The notes beneath the pieces were generated by a model. That model was not told the origin of the DNA. It did no database searches and saw only the letters and a list, made by a program, of their open reading frames with translations. Position numbers and translations under genes: made by a program. From positions 113,719 to 177,718 of the forward strand of contig JAFZRJ010000019.1 of NCBI GenBank assembly GCA_017619935.1: a stretch of 64,000 nucleotides of DNA, in the 5' to 3' direction. Shown here one piece after another: positions 1-8,659 of the stretch (positions within the stretch are counted from its first letter, which is position 1; the number at the start of each line of letters is the position of its first letter). The DNA comes from Muribaculaceae bacterium (GTDB lineage: Bacteria > Bacteroidota > Bacteroidia > Bacteroidales > Muribaculaceae).

Positions 1-505
1 CAATGATGTAGTAGGTGAGAATCTCATTGCCCGGGATGTCGGCATCTTCGATGTCGTATTTCGGATGCTTCTCATTGCTGCCCTTGGCTTCGGAATACAT
101 CACGTGGAAACGGTCGAGCATTTCGCCCACCTTGATTTTATATTCATCGGTGAACATCTCACGTCCGTCAAGGTATTCGTAGGCCGAGATTTGATCGTTG
201 GCCAGCAAGCGCATGATGATGAAAAACAGGCTTTGTCCGTCCTCGTTGGGCTCTTCGGGGTAGTAAAGCGCCGGATTTTTGCCCACGGTGAGGTCGAGCT
301 GGCGGTAGATGACTTTCATCCACTGGAGGTCGGCGTCGCTAGGAGTTTTTACCTCGTAGAAAGCCTGTTGGCGGTCGGTGATGGTCACGCCTCCGTCGTC
401 TTTCTTCTTGCGGTCGTTACCGTCTTTTTTCACCACTTGTGCGCTGGCGATGCCAGATGTGAATGCTATTAGCAGCAGCGTGGCTATGATTTTGAACGTC
501 TTCAT
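1..505 (-). CDS. gldN: GldN/PorN, T9SS ring component (3' end cut by window edge)
   Basis: The frame opens at an ATG at 505 and stays open to position 1, so about 168 N-terminal residues are present and the C-terminus is outside the window. The start is a signal peptide (MKTFKIIATLLLLIAFTSG, cleavage near ASAQ) followed by a lysine/aspartate-rich stretch and a region with VIYRQLDLTVGKNPALYYP and FFIIMRLL, which is GldN-like. In the known system GldN/PorN is a periplasmic partner of the lipoprotein GldK, together forming the ring under the outer membrane. It follows gldM by 30 bases and is the last visible gene of the block. Confidence rests on position plus recognisable sequence. Confidence 0.93.
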   Translation of the reverse strand, partial: MKTFKIIATLLLIAFTSGIASAQVVKKDGNDRKKKDDGGVTITDRQQAFYEVKTPSDADLQWMKVIYRQLDLTVGKNPALYYPEEPNEDGQSLFFIIMRLLANDQISAYEYLDGREMFTDEYKIKVGEMLDRFHVMYSEAKGSNEKHPKYDIEDADIPGNEILTYYII

Positions 506-535
506 AAGCTAGTTATGTCGTTTATATCATTAATA

Positions 536-2116
536 TCAATTTATAATCACCTCCATGGGTGAGATGTCGCGGGTGATTCCGTCGGGACCTGTCGCCTTCA
601 CCTTGCTGATGTAGAAGCGCTTGCCATGTTGCAGTCGCTTGATGGCATTCTTCTGGCGCTCGCTGAAGTTGCTGCCGGCCGACACCTCGGGAATGGCGTT
701 ACCCATCTGGTCGAACATCACAGTTTCGAAACTGACCACCTTGTAGTCGATGTTAAGGATGTCGTCGTCGATGGCGGCGTCAAGTCCTTTGGCAGCGAGT
801 AGCTGAGCCTTGGGGAAGGGTTTCCCGCCTTTGTATCGGCTGGGATTACCTTTGGCATCGGTCGTGGAGATGAATGGTGCCGGATCGGGCAGTTTACGCA
901 CACGGAAGGTTGTTGTGCCCACGTTGGTGCGTTGTCCGTCCATTTCGGCTGTCACAGTGATCACACATTCTGCGCCTACCTGTGTGGGATGTGCCACCCA
1001 GCCGTTGGCACCCTTGACAAGGGAGCCATTGGTCATCGTGGCCGCGATGGAACTTTCGGGAACACCGGGCACGGCAATTGACACGGGGTTGTTGATACCT
1101 GCATAGAACACATTCATCATGGTGGCGCTCACGGTGGCTAACGGATCGATGACGGTGTAGTCCGACTTGAAGTCACGCCGTGTGACGCTGCCGTCGCGTC
1201 CCACCACTTCGATATAACCCGAATATTCATGTTTGCCCGCCGAGGTGGCTCCCACTTCGTAAAGGCCCTTGTCGTTGCCCAGGCGCACACCGTTTACATA
1301 TACGATGGGTCGCTGGGTGGTATCGACGGCTGCCAGCACGATGTTGGCGCTGTACTTGGTGCCGCGCATCACGATGCGTGACTGTGGTACCACGAAGGCG
1401 TTGACAAGGTTCACACGCAGGTCTCCCAAGTCCACGTTGGTGATAAGTTGGTTAAGCACCTCACCCTCAGCATAGCGCACATCGTTCTGCAACTTCGACA
1501 GCAATGTGATGGCGGCAATGGTGGGCATGTTTTCAAACATGGTCTCTTCCCACGACTTGTGGTTGCCTTCGCCACCAGCTTTGGTTTTGGGTGGGGTGGT
1601 CGATAGGGCTTGCTTTAGGTTGGTAATTTTCTGCTCATCGTCGAGAAACGAGGTGACGTATTCGCGATACTGGTCGATGAGGAGGCGCAGTTGCTTGCCC
1701 TTGTTGCCGGTGGGTGGCAACATGATTTGTGAAGCGGCATCAAGATTGTCGTTGTTTCGGATGTTTCTGACATCGGCTTCCTCACCGTCGGCAACACGCA
1801 CGATTTCATATTTAATGGAATCAATATAGCTATATAACTTGTCGGTGGCCGCACGCACTTCGGTGGCCTTGTCGAGCCACACCTTACCCTTTCCGGGATT
1901 CTTTTGGTTAAACTCCTGTAACTGGGCGTATAGTGCTTGGTTACGGGCAGTAATGGTGCGGTTTGAACGCGACAAGCCATCCTCCACCTGACTGAATCCG
2001 TTGAGCACATCACTCGATACGTTCAACGCCAGCATGGCGGTGAGGACGATGTACATCAGGTTGATCATCTTCTGTCGCGGAGACATGCGACTGACCGATT
2101 GGTTTCTTCCTGCCAC
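536..2116 (-). CDS. gldM: GldM/PorM, T9SS motor shaft protein
   Basis: A 526-residue protein with a single N-terminal membrane helix (about residues 18-38, INLMYIVLTAMLALNVSSD) preceded by the basic RMSPRQKM segment, then a long periplasmic part. This is the family architecture: the helix sits in the GldL bundle and four periplasmic domains reach toward the GldK/GldN ring, passing proton-motive energy to the secretion machine. The length is normal for the family (about 510-530). It lies 21 bases after gldL and 30 bases before gldN in one minus-strand operon. No frameshift or truncation is seen. Confidence 0.97.
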   Translation of the reverse strand: MAGRNQSVSRMSPRQKMINLMYIVLTAMLALNVSSDVLNGFSQVEDGLSRSNRTITARNQALYAQLQEFNQKNPGKGKVWLDKATEVRAATDKLYSYIDSIKYEIVRVADGEEADVRNIRNNDNLDAASQIMLPPTGNKGKQLRLLIDQYREYVTSFLDDEQKITNLKQALSTTPPKTKAGGEGNHKSWEETMFENMPTIAAITLLSKLQNDVRYAEGEVLNQLITNVDLGDLRVNLVNAFVVPQSRIVMRGTKYSANIVLAAVDTTQRPIVYVNGVRLGNDKGLYEVGATSAGKHEYSGYIEVVGRDGSVTRRDFKSDYTVIDPLATVSATMMNVFYAGINNPVSIAVPGVPESSIAATMTNGSLVKGANGWVAHPTQVGAECVITVTAEMDGQRTNVGTTTFRVRKLPDPAPFISTTDAKGNPSRYKGGKPFPKAQLLAAKGLDAAIDDDILNIDYKVVSFETVMFDQMGNAIPEVSAGSNFSERQKNAIKRLQHGKRFYISKVKATGPDGITRDISPMEVIIN

Positions 2117-2137
2117 GTTGTTGTCGTATTATAGGGG

Positions 2138-3130
2138 TTAGTCTTCTGGGTTTTCTTCAAGGCCTTGCATGCCTGCCATGGGGCGATACATGTTCACTGT
2201 CATGGCCTTGATCATTTTCTCGTAAACACTGTTGAGCTGTTTCATGTAGCGAGCCATCTTCTCGGTCTCGTCGCAGTAGTGAGCGCTTTCGGCAGCCGAT
2301 TTCTCGTACATGTCTCTGATGTCCTTCATGCTGCGGTTCACGCGGTCGATGCTGTCGAGCTGCGAACTGATGCTCTTGAGCTGGATTTCATAGATAGTGT
2401 TCAAGCCGCTGATATTGCGGTTGAGGGCGTCCATCTGCTGCACATAGCCGGTGGAACTTTCCGAGATGCCGCCACTGTTGTCGGTGATGGCTTTGTAGCT
2501 GGCGAGCAGTGTTTCGCTCACTTGGTTGAGGGCTGTGGTGGTCGAAGCCAGTCGTTCCATTTGCTCGCTGATGCCGGCCATCTGGCTCAGATATTGCTGA
2601 GTGGCGTCGGTGAGTTCGGCCATGCGGCTAAGTTGGTCGCTGGCTGCGGCCATCTTGGCGATGCTTTCGCTCAACGAGAGGGTGTCCTCGGGGCTGAGGT
2701 CAACGGCCGAACCGATGCCCACAGCGCCTTTGGCCTGAGCGCCAGTAACGGTGATGCCACCGGCAGTGAACCCGTCGGGAAGGACCTCGCCGTTTTCACC
2801 AGTGACGGCTCCACCACCACCGATGACGACAGTGCCACCACCGCCGATGCCGCCCGACATGTCGACTTGGTCTTCAGGGTCGTGAGTGGCAAGCACGGGG
2901 AACACTTCTTCCCACTTGTATTGTTTTTCGGGTCGGTCGAAAGCCGTGAGCAAGAACATGAGCACCTCGGTACCCATACCGATACTCAGCAGCGTGTTAC
3001 CACCGGGCAAGTGAAGAATTTTGAACAGAGCACCCCAGATAACCACTGCAGCACCTATACTATAAGCAAAGTTGAAGAAACGCTGTCCGGTGTCACCGGA
3101 GAGAAATTTCGTGATTTGATTTCTACTCAT
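2138..3130 (-). CDS. gldL: GldL/PorL, T9SS inner-membrane motor protein
   Basis: A 330-residue protein with two N-terminal membrane helices (about residues 18-38 and 46-64) separated by the loop KILHLPGG, then a long cytoplasmic part. The second helix carries an acidic residue (GMGTEVLMF), matching the conserved glutamate that the GldL motor uses with the proton gradient. Residues about 95-145 are a glycine-rich, low-complexity insert with runs such as GGIGGGGTVVIGGGG, and the C-terminal half is rich in heptad-like coiled-coil sequence. The insert makes the protein longer than many GldL proteins. It sits between gldK and gldM. Confidence 0.96.
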   Translation of the reverse strand: MSRNQITKFLSGDTGQRFFNFAYSIGAAVVIWGALFKILHLPGGNTLLSIGMGTEVLMFLLTAFDRPEKQYKWEEVFPVLATHDPEDQVDMSGGIGGGGTVVIGGGGAVTGENGEVLPDGFTAGGITVTGAQAKGAVGIGSAVDLSPEDTLSLSESIAKMAAASDQLSRMAELTDATQQYLSQMAGISEQMERLASTTTALNQVSETLLASYKAITDNSGGISESSTGYVQQMDALNRNISGLNTIYEIQLKSISSQLDSIDRVNRSMKDIRDMYEKSAAESAHYCDETEKMARYMKQLNSVYEKMIKAMTVNMYRPMAGMQGLEENPED

Positions 3131-3213
3131 TGTGTTGAATATTTGATTTGAGATTCAAGCTGGCTGGATGCCGTCGTTGAGCGGCGTGCATCGGTGTTGG
3201 CTATGTGTCTCAA

Positions 3214-4644
3214 TTATTTTTTGCGTTTTGATTTGCCAAATCCCACTTTGGAGCGCACACATCTGAAGCCGATGTAGCTGCGTTGCTCATTCTGATATTC
3301 CCACATGCGGATGTCGCTCCGTATGTTGTGCGCCACATCTTTCCACGAACCGCCACGCACGATTTTGCGCGACATCTTGTAGGGGTCTTCCTGCGCCACA
3401 TAGTAGCGATACTCAGGATTAAGGTCGCTGGTCATCTTGTCGATGCTTTCGGTGTAGGCGGTGCTGGTCCATTCGCTCACGTTACCGGCCATGTCGTAGA
3501 GGCCGAAGTCGTTAGGCTCATAGGTCTGCACCGGCGCCGTGATGATGTTGCCGTCCTTCACATAGTTTCCTTCCATGGGTTTGAAGTTGGCATAGAAGCA
3601 GCCGTCATCCTCGGTGATGGGCAACTCGCCCTCCCACGGATACTTGTTCTGGTCATATCCAGCGCGGGCGGCAAACTCCCATTCGGCTTCGGTGGGCAGG
3701 CGGAACGGTTCCACATAGACCCCCTCCTTGCCCAACGATTTCTTCAGGAACTCAGTGCGCCACATGCAGAAAGCGTTGGCCTGTTCCCAGCTCACACCCA
3801 CCACGGGATGGTTGTTGTAGTTGCCGTTGGCGAAGTACATACGCACATAAGGCTCGTTGTAGGCGTTGTCGAAGTCGTTGACCCAGCAGGTGGTGTCGGG
3901 GTAGATGTTCACGATGTAGGTGTTCACAAAGTCGAACTCGCTCTGCAACGGACGGGTGATGGTCTGGCGGATGATGCGCCCGTCATCATCAATGAAAGCA
4001 GTGTCCTTGCTGATGGTGGGAGCCACGTTGATAACCTCATGGTCGGTGTTGTAGTCGCGGCGGCTTGCGTCGAAACGATGTTTGCGTTTTGCAGCCTCGG
4101 TGAGGTTGTAAATTTCGTAACGATAGTTCATTTGTGTGGCGTCAAGCTCCTTTTGGCCCGTGATGGGGTTGATGCGATACACGCTTTCGATGGCGCGTTC
4201 TTCATCCTCACTGGGGTTCTTCCAAGGGATGTTTTTGCTCCAGTTCAGGTGGGGAGTGACGGGGTTGCCGTCCTTGTCTTCCTCAATCTTGAAATCCTCG
4301 TTGCCACCATAGTTGGGGTCGGCAAGACGTTCGCGGATAATGGAGTCACGCACCCAGTAAACAAACTGTTTGTACTTGGAGTTGGTGATTTCGGTCTCAT
4401 CCATCCAGAAAGCGTCGACCGAGATGCCATGAGCCGTGGAGTCCACACCCCACACCGAGTCGCGTTGTGATGGGCCTTCGCGCATGGAGCCAACGTCCAC
4501 CAGCACCATGCCGTAAGGCACGGGCTCGCTGAAAGAAGTGGCGCCAACGCCAGTCACTTCACCACCGGCTGTATTGGCTCGCCTGGCGGCTCCGCATGAT
4601 ACCATCACAATTGCGATTGCAATTATCAACAAAATCTTTTTCAT
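3214..4644 (-). CDS. gldK: GldK/PorK, T9SS ring lipoprotein
   Basis: Translation from the ATG at 4644 gives 476 residues starting MKKILLIIAIAIVMVSCG, a lipoprotein signal with the lipobox cysteine at about residue 17. The frame extends further upstream, but the lipobox and the 46-base gap from porP favour this start. The body is a formylglycine-generating-enzyme-like (sulfatase-modifying factor) fold, with NNHPVVGVSWEQANAFC, RLPTEAEWEFAARAG, DMAGNVSEWT and IVRGGSW; the C-terminal GFRCVR is also typical. In GldK this fold is structural. The protein forms the outer-membrane-linked periplasmic ring with GldN. Confidence 0.97.
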   Translation of the reverse strand: MKKILLIIAIAIVMVSCGAARRANTAGGEVTGVGATSFSEPVPYGMVLVDVGSMREGPSQRDSVWGVDSTAHGISVDAFWMDETEITNSKYKQFVYWVRDSIIRERLADPNYGGNEDFKIEEDKDGNPVTPHLNWSKNIPWKNPSEDEERAIESVYRINPITGQKELDATQMNYRYEIYNLTEAAKRKHRFDASRRDYNTDHEVINVAPTISKDTAFIDDDGRIIRQTITRPLQSEFDFVNTYIVNIYPDTTCWVNDFDNAYNEPYVRMYFANGNYNNHPVVGVSWEQANAFCMWRTEFLKKSLGKEGVYVEPFRLPTEAEWEFAARAGYDQNKYPWEGELPITEDDGCFYANFKPMEGNYVKDGNIITAPVQTYEPNDFGLYDMAGNVSEWTSTAYTESIDKMTSDLNPEYRYYVAQEDPYKMSRKIVRGGSWKDVAHNIRSDIRMWEYQNEQRSYIGFRCVRSKVGFGKSKRKK

Positions 4645-4690
4645 ATTCTTTATTTGTTGGTTCTCTGTGCGCGCCAGAGAACTTGTTGTT

Positions 4691-5662
4691 TTACATAATT
4701 CTGATGCTCTTGTGGCTGTTCCGGTTTTTCTCACCCATGTCCAGCTTCACATTATACTGCAAGAACACCTCGTGGCTGCCCCCGCTGGTGCGGATGGCGC
4801 TGGTGGTGTAGTCGTAACTGTAACCCAAGAAGAAATTCTTGTAATCGGCTCCCACCATGAATGATACGGCATCTTGGTAACGGTATCCCACGCCCAGGCT
4901 CAGGAATTTGTTGTAGCGCACTCGGGCTGTGGCCTCGGCCTGCCAGAATTGGAAGTCGCTTTTCACCATTACTGATGGTATCACTTCAAATAACGTATTT
5001 TTAATGGGAATATTGCTACCAGCCATAAAATAATATATGCGGCCGGCATCAAATTCATATTGTTTTTCTTCGTCATTTTCCACTTTCATGGTGATGGTGG
5101 GTGCGGTGATGTGTGCTACCGACGCGCTGGCCCAGAACCACTTGTGGGTGAACATTACGCCACCCGAAATGTCGAAGGCCGTGCCACTCACCGTATTCAG
5201 GGGGATGGCATCGTCGGTGGCCTGGTGGGCCTCATCTCCTTCGGGCAAGATGACCAAGGAACCGTCAAAGGTCTGGTTGATCATGCCGGGCTGGATGCCT
5301 ATGCTGAGGGTTCCTCCCAACATTTTCTTTTTCCATGACAGTTGAGCGTGTGCGTGAACACTCTTGTAAAGACCCATGCTTTCCTGTTGCAGCACCACAC
5401 CGGTACCCCAGCGGCGGTTGAAGAACTTGAAGGGCATGTCGCCCAATGCCATGAAAGTCATGGGAGCGTGGCGTACGCCCACCCATTGCAGGCGTGCTCC
5501 AGCCGAAATGTGGATGAAGTCGGTGAGTCCTGTCGCAGCAGGGTTGTAGTAGGCTGGGACAGCCCAGTACTGCGTGAGCTGGGCGTCCACTTGGCCGTGG
5601 GCCGTGAAGCAAGCCATGGCTGTCATGACAACCGCTGCGAATATCTGTTTGCCGACTCTCAT
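4691..5662 (-). CDS. porP: PorP/SprF family outer-membrane protein
   Basis: A 323-residue protein with a signal peptide (MRVGKQIFAAVVMTAMACFTAHGQ) and the PorP/SprF opening QLTQYWAVPAYYNPAATG, followed by alternating beta strands of an outer-membrane barrel. Members of this family are T9SS-associated barrels; some anchor partner proteins at the surface. The start overlaps the end of porT by four bases, indicating translational coupling, and gldK follows 46 bases later. The neighbourhood identifies it as the copy belonging to the core T9SS operon rather than one of the scattered SprF paralogues. Confidence 0.95.
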   Translation of the reverse strand: MRVGKQIFAAVVMTAMACFTAHGQVDAQLTQYWAVPAYYNPAATGLTDFIHISAGARLQWVGVRHAPMTFMALGDMPFKFFNRRWGTGVVLQQESMGLYKSVHAHAQLSWKKKMLGGTLSIGIQPGMINQTFDGSLVILPEGDEAHQATDDAIPLNTVSGTAFDISGGVMFTHKWFWASASVAHITAPTITMKVENDEEKQYEFDAGRIYYFMAGSNIPIKNTLFEVIPSVMVKSDFQFWQAEATARVRYNKFLSLGVGYRYQDAVSFMVGADYKNFFLGYSYDYTTSAIRTSGGSHEVFLQYNVKLDMGEKNRNSHKSIRIM

Positions 5663-6405
5663 TCGAAGTAGAAGGTGAGCACCACCATATTGTTAGTAAT
5701 TTTGTTCACACTCTCAGTGAAGCGTAGCATCCCGGGATCATCCTGCAGGTCGGGCCTGTTCTTTTCAAGCACATTTCTCAGTCCAAAGCAGAATTTCACT
5801 TCAGGGCAAAGTTTGAAAAATGGCAGGTAAAAGTCGCAACCTAGACCAATGGTGAGCATGGTGTCGAAGTTCTTGATGCGATACTGCTCGCTGCGGTCTT
5901 TGCTCACATCGCAAATGGGCATCACACCGCCGGTGAAGTAGGGGCGCATGTTGTGATAACGTCGTGCCGAGAACTTGAGGTCGATGGGCATGACGATGTA
6001 GGTGGATTTCACATTTTGCTGCTGCATGTAGTGCGAGGGCTCCAGAGCGTTGGGGTCACCGAAGCTGTTGCGGAATTTCACCACCTTGTTACCGAAGTAC
6101 ATACCTGGCGCAACACGCAGGTTGAAGTGGGTGCCCAGCCGCAGGTCGGCCAGCACATTCACGCAGAATCCTGGTGAGTGGTTGGGGACATCGGCCCACC
6201 ACTGCTCACCGTCGGGGGTAATCATCCCGTTATTAATAATGTGTAAATCCTGGAAGTTGACACCGACCGAGAAGCCAAAGTGAATCAGCTTCAAGTCGGC
6301 ATACTGTCGATTGAGTATCATGTCGTTGTCCTGAGCCATCACCGACAAGTTTCCGACGATGGCCAGCACGACAAGCATCATATTTTTCACTATAAATCGA
6401 AGCAT
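5659..6405 (-). CDS. porT: PorT family T9SS outer-membrane beta-barrel protein
   Basis: A 248-residue protein with a signal peptide ending near VMAQ, then beta-barrel sequence typical of PorT: the repeated paired strands FGFSVGVNFQDLHI, NLRVAPGMYFGNKVVKF, YIVMPIDLKFSARR, RPYFTGGVMP, TMLTIGLGCDFYLPFFKLCPEVKF and a terminal phenylalanine-rich strand ending FYFE. PorT is required for T9SS function in Porphyromonas gingivalis. It is the first gene of the minus-strand T9SS block and overlaps porP by four bases. I found no clear TAnnTTTG promoter directly upstream. Confidence 0.88.
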   Translation of the reverse strand: MLRFIVKNMMLVVLAIVGNLSVMAQDNDMILNRQYADLKLIHFGFSVGVNFQDLHIINNGMITPDGEQWWADVPNHSPGFCVNVLADLRLGTHFNLRVAPGMYFGNKVVKFRNSFGDPNALEPSHYMQQQNVKSTYIVMPIDLKFSARRYHNMRPYFTGGVMPICDVSKDRSEQYRIKNFDTMLTIGLGCDFYLPFFKLCPEVKFCFGLRNVLEKNRPDLQDDPGMLRFTESVNKITNNMVVLTFYFE

Positions 6406-6499
6406 TGTAACAACTATAACGCAAATTCGCGGGCATTATTGCAAATGGTGGAAGTTTTTTGTCAATAAAGCCGGTGAAACGAGCAACGGGCCCCGGTAT

Positions 6500-6566
6500 T
6501 CTCCGAGATTTCCGAGCTATCTGTGTTCTCCTCCGAGTTCTCTGAGACCTCCGAGTTCTCCGAGAG
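6500..6566. repeat. Irregular CTCCGAG/CCGAGTTCTC repeats in the porT-LRR intergenic gap
   Basis: The divergent gap 6406-6655 contains at least five spaced copies of TCCGAG or CCGAGTTCTC within 67 bases. A short related stretch lies at 8573-8610, after the next gene. No coding frame or hairpin explains it. Confidence 0.6.
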
Positions 6567-6596
6567 ATGCCTCTCTCAGAAAAAACCACCACAATT

Positions 6597-6626
6597 TTGA
6601 GGTTTTAAAAATAATAACTAATTTTA
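6597..6626 (+). promoter_or_regulatory. Possible promoter of the LRR gene at 6656
   Basis: TTTG at 6597-6600 and TAATTTTA at 6619-6626 are 18 bases apart. This resembles the Bacteroidetes TTTG-N19/20-TAnnTTTG pattern with one mismatch in the -7 box and slightly short spacing, and leaves about 24 bases to the start codon. Confidence 0.45.
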
Positions 6627-6655
6627 CGGCCTAATTATAACCATAACATTGACCT

Positions 6656-8566
6656 ATGAAGAAAACTGTTACATTGATGATGCTCATGCTGGCTTTTATC
6701 ACCGCTTGGACGCAAGAACAATTACCTTCTTTCACTTCAGGAAAATTCAAGTATGAAATCGTTGACGCCACCAACAAGTGGGTGCAAATCGCTCCGAAAA
6801 GTTCCGATGCTGGCGGTTATGGCTCATTGCAGACCAGCGATTTCAAGAGCGAGGTAACCTATAATGGCGAGACCTATAAGGTCATGGGTATAGGGGCTTA
6901 TGCTTTTTACAATTGTACGTTAAGCACCGGGCGCATCATGCTGCCTGAGGGCATGGTCTATATTGACGACTTCGCTTTCGAGGGTACCGAGGTGGGTACG
7001 CTGCGACTGCCGTCCACCATCCAGTATATTTCTGATTACGCTTTCAACGGTAACAAGTTTTCCGACATCAGCGTGGTAGCCAACAACCCCTATTTCGCTC
7101 ACCTCAACTCCGACCAGGAAAGCCGAAACTTTACCGTGCTCACCAATAAGGAGCAGACAAAACTGCTGGTGTGTCCGGGAGCTAAGGCTCGCGAATACAA
7201 TTCCGATGGTTCAACCACCTACATCACCACATACACAGTTCCGGAGCAAATCACCGAGATTGGTGACTATGCCTTCTGTGATAATAAAAACCTTACCCGT
7301 GTCACGTTCCACAACGGTATCACGCGCATTGGCGATGGGGCATTTTCGGGTGCTGCGCTTACGGGCGTGAACATTCCCAATCCCGATTGTGTGTTAGGAA
7401 ACGCCTGTTTTCAGAAATGCACCTCAATGACTAGTGTACGTCTGCCGCAAGGCATGAAACGGTTGGGACGACACGTGTTTTTCTATTGCACTGGCCTGAC
7501 GAGCCTCACACTGCCTGAGGGCATGGAAGAAATCGGGATGATGTGCTTTGGCAGTTGCAACCTCAGCACCGTGAACTTGCCCAGTACCATGGTCAAGCTC
7601 GACACTTGCTCCATGCAGGACAATCCGTTCACCAGCTTTGACCTGAAAAATGTGAAATGGGTGGGCTACCAGTGCTTCAGCATGTGCAACAACCTTACTT
7701 CGCTCACTGGCAACGGCAAAGTAGAACGCATCGACGGCCTCGCCTTTGCGCGCTGTAACGGTATCACCAATCCCACGTTCCTCCCCGAAGGTGTGAAAAC
7801 GATGGAGATGAACGTCTTTTTCCGTACGCCCAATTTTGAGTCGCTCACCATTCCCAGCAGTGTAGAGTGCATGGAGGGAAGTCCCGCCTATTTGGACAAC
7901 AAATGCAAGGAATATCGTGTGGCGGAGGGCAACACCCATTTTGTGGCGCTTGACAGCTGCATCTATGCCACCAATGGCTACACCACGCTGCCCGATGGCA
8001 CGGTATGGCCCGCACTGAGCGATGCCGGCACCACCCCCACCGCGCTGGTGGGCGTGCCCACTGCTCGCGACAACAAAGTGCTCACCATCCCCGAGGGTGT
8101 GACCGTGGTCTGCAACCAGGCGGCTCGCGCCGTGCCTCTCACCGAAATTTATATGCCCAGCACCATGACCGAATTGCGCAAAATGTGCTTCACTGGCATT
8201 TCCACTGTCACCAAGGTTACTTGCATGGCTGTAAACCCGCCCGCAGTGGGCGAGAGTGCCTTCTCAGGAGATACCTATGGCAACGCCACCCTCTACGTGC
8301 CCATGCGCTCCCTTGAGGCTTACCAGAATGCCGATGGCTGGCGTCAGTTCCAGCACATCGAGGGCATTGACACAGGCGATGAACCAAGTGTGCCCGGCGA
8401 CCTCAACGGCGATGGCGCTGTGGATGTGGCCGACGTGAACATCTGCATCAACATCATTTTGGAGATTGACAATGACCCCGAAGTCAAGGCGCTTGCCGAC
8501 CTGAATGGTGACGGCACGGTGGATGTGGCCGATGTGAACGCTATCATCAACATCATTTTGCAGTAA
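6656..8566 (+). CDS. Secreted BspA-type leucine-rich-repeat protein with dockerin-like C-terminus
   Basis: A 636-residue protein with signal peptide MKKTVTLMMLMLAFITAWTQ. Residues about 70-560 are LRR_5 (BspA-like) repeats with recurring units such as IGAYAFYNC, LPSTIQYISDYAF, ITEIGDYAFCDN and RIGDGAFSG, ending in the common TLYVPMRSLEAYQ cap. The last 57 residues are a paired calcium-loop module (GDLNGDGAVDVADVN and ADLNGDGTVDVADVN, each followed by INIIL). BspA-type proteins are surface adhesins; which ligand this one binds is unknown. It is followed 93 bases later by another LRR-containing gene that ends in a T9SS tail instead. Confidence 0.9.
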   Translation: MKKTVTLMMLMLAFITAWTQEQLPSFTSGKFKYEIVDATNKWVQIAPKSSDAGGYGSLQTSDFKSEVTYNGETYKVMGIGAYAFYNCTLSTGRIMLPEGMVYIDDFAFEGTEVGTLRLPSTIQYISDYAFNGNKFSDISVVANNPYFAHLNSDQESRNFTVLTNKEQTKLLVCPGAKAREYNSDGSTTYITTYTVPEQITEIGDYAFCDNKNLTRVTFHNGITRIGDGAFSGAALTGVNIPNPDCVLGNACFQKCTSMTSVRLPQGMKRLGRHVFFYCTGLTSLTLPEGMEEIGMMCFGSCNLSTVNLPSTMVKLDTCSMQDNPFTSFDLKNVKWVGYQCFSMCNNLTSLTGNGKVERIDGLAFARCNGITNPTFLPEGVKTMEMNVFFRTPNFESLTIPSSVECMEGSPAYLDNKCKEYRVAEGNTHFVALDSCIYATNGYTTLPDGTVWPALSDAGTTPTALVGVPTARDNKVLTIPEGVTVVCNQAARAVPLTEIYMPSTMTELRKMCFTGISTVTKVTCMAVNPPAVGESAFSGDTYGNATLYVPMRSLEAYQNADGWRQFQHIEGIDTGDEPSVPGDLNGDGAVDVADVNICINIILEIDNDPEVKALADLNGDGTVDVADVNAIINIILQ

Positions 8567-8659
8567 AAGATAAACTCCGATACCTCCGAGTTCTCCGATT
8601 TTCCCGAGACAAACAAGAACAAAATAAACCCTATTATTTATTAACCAAATTCAATTTCT

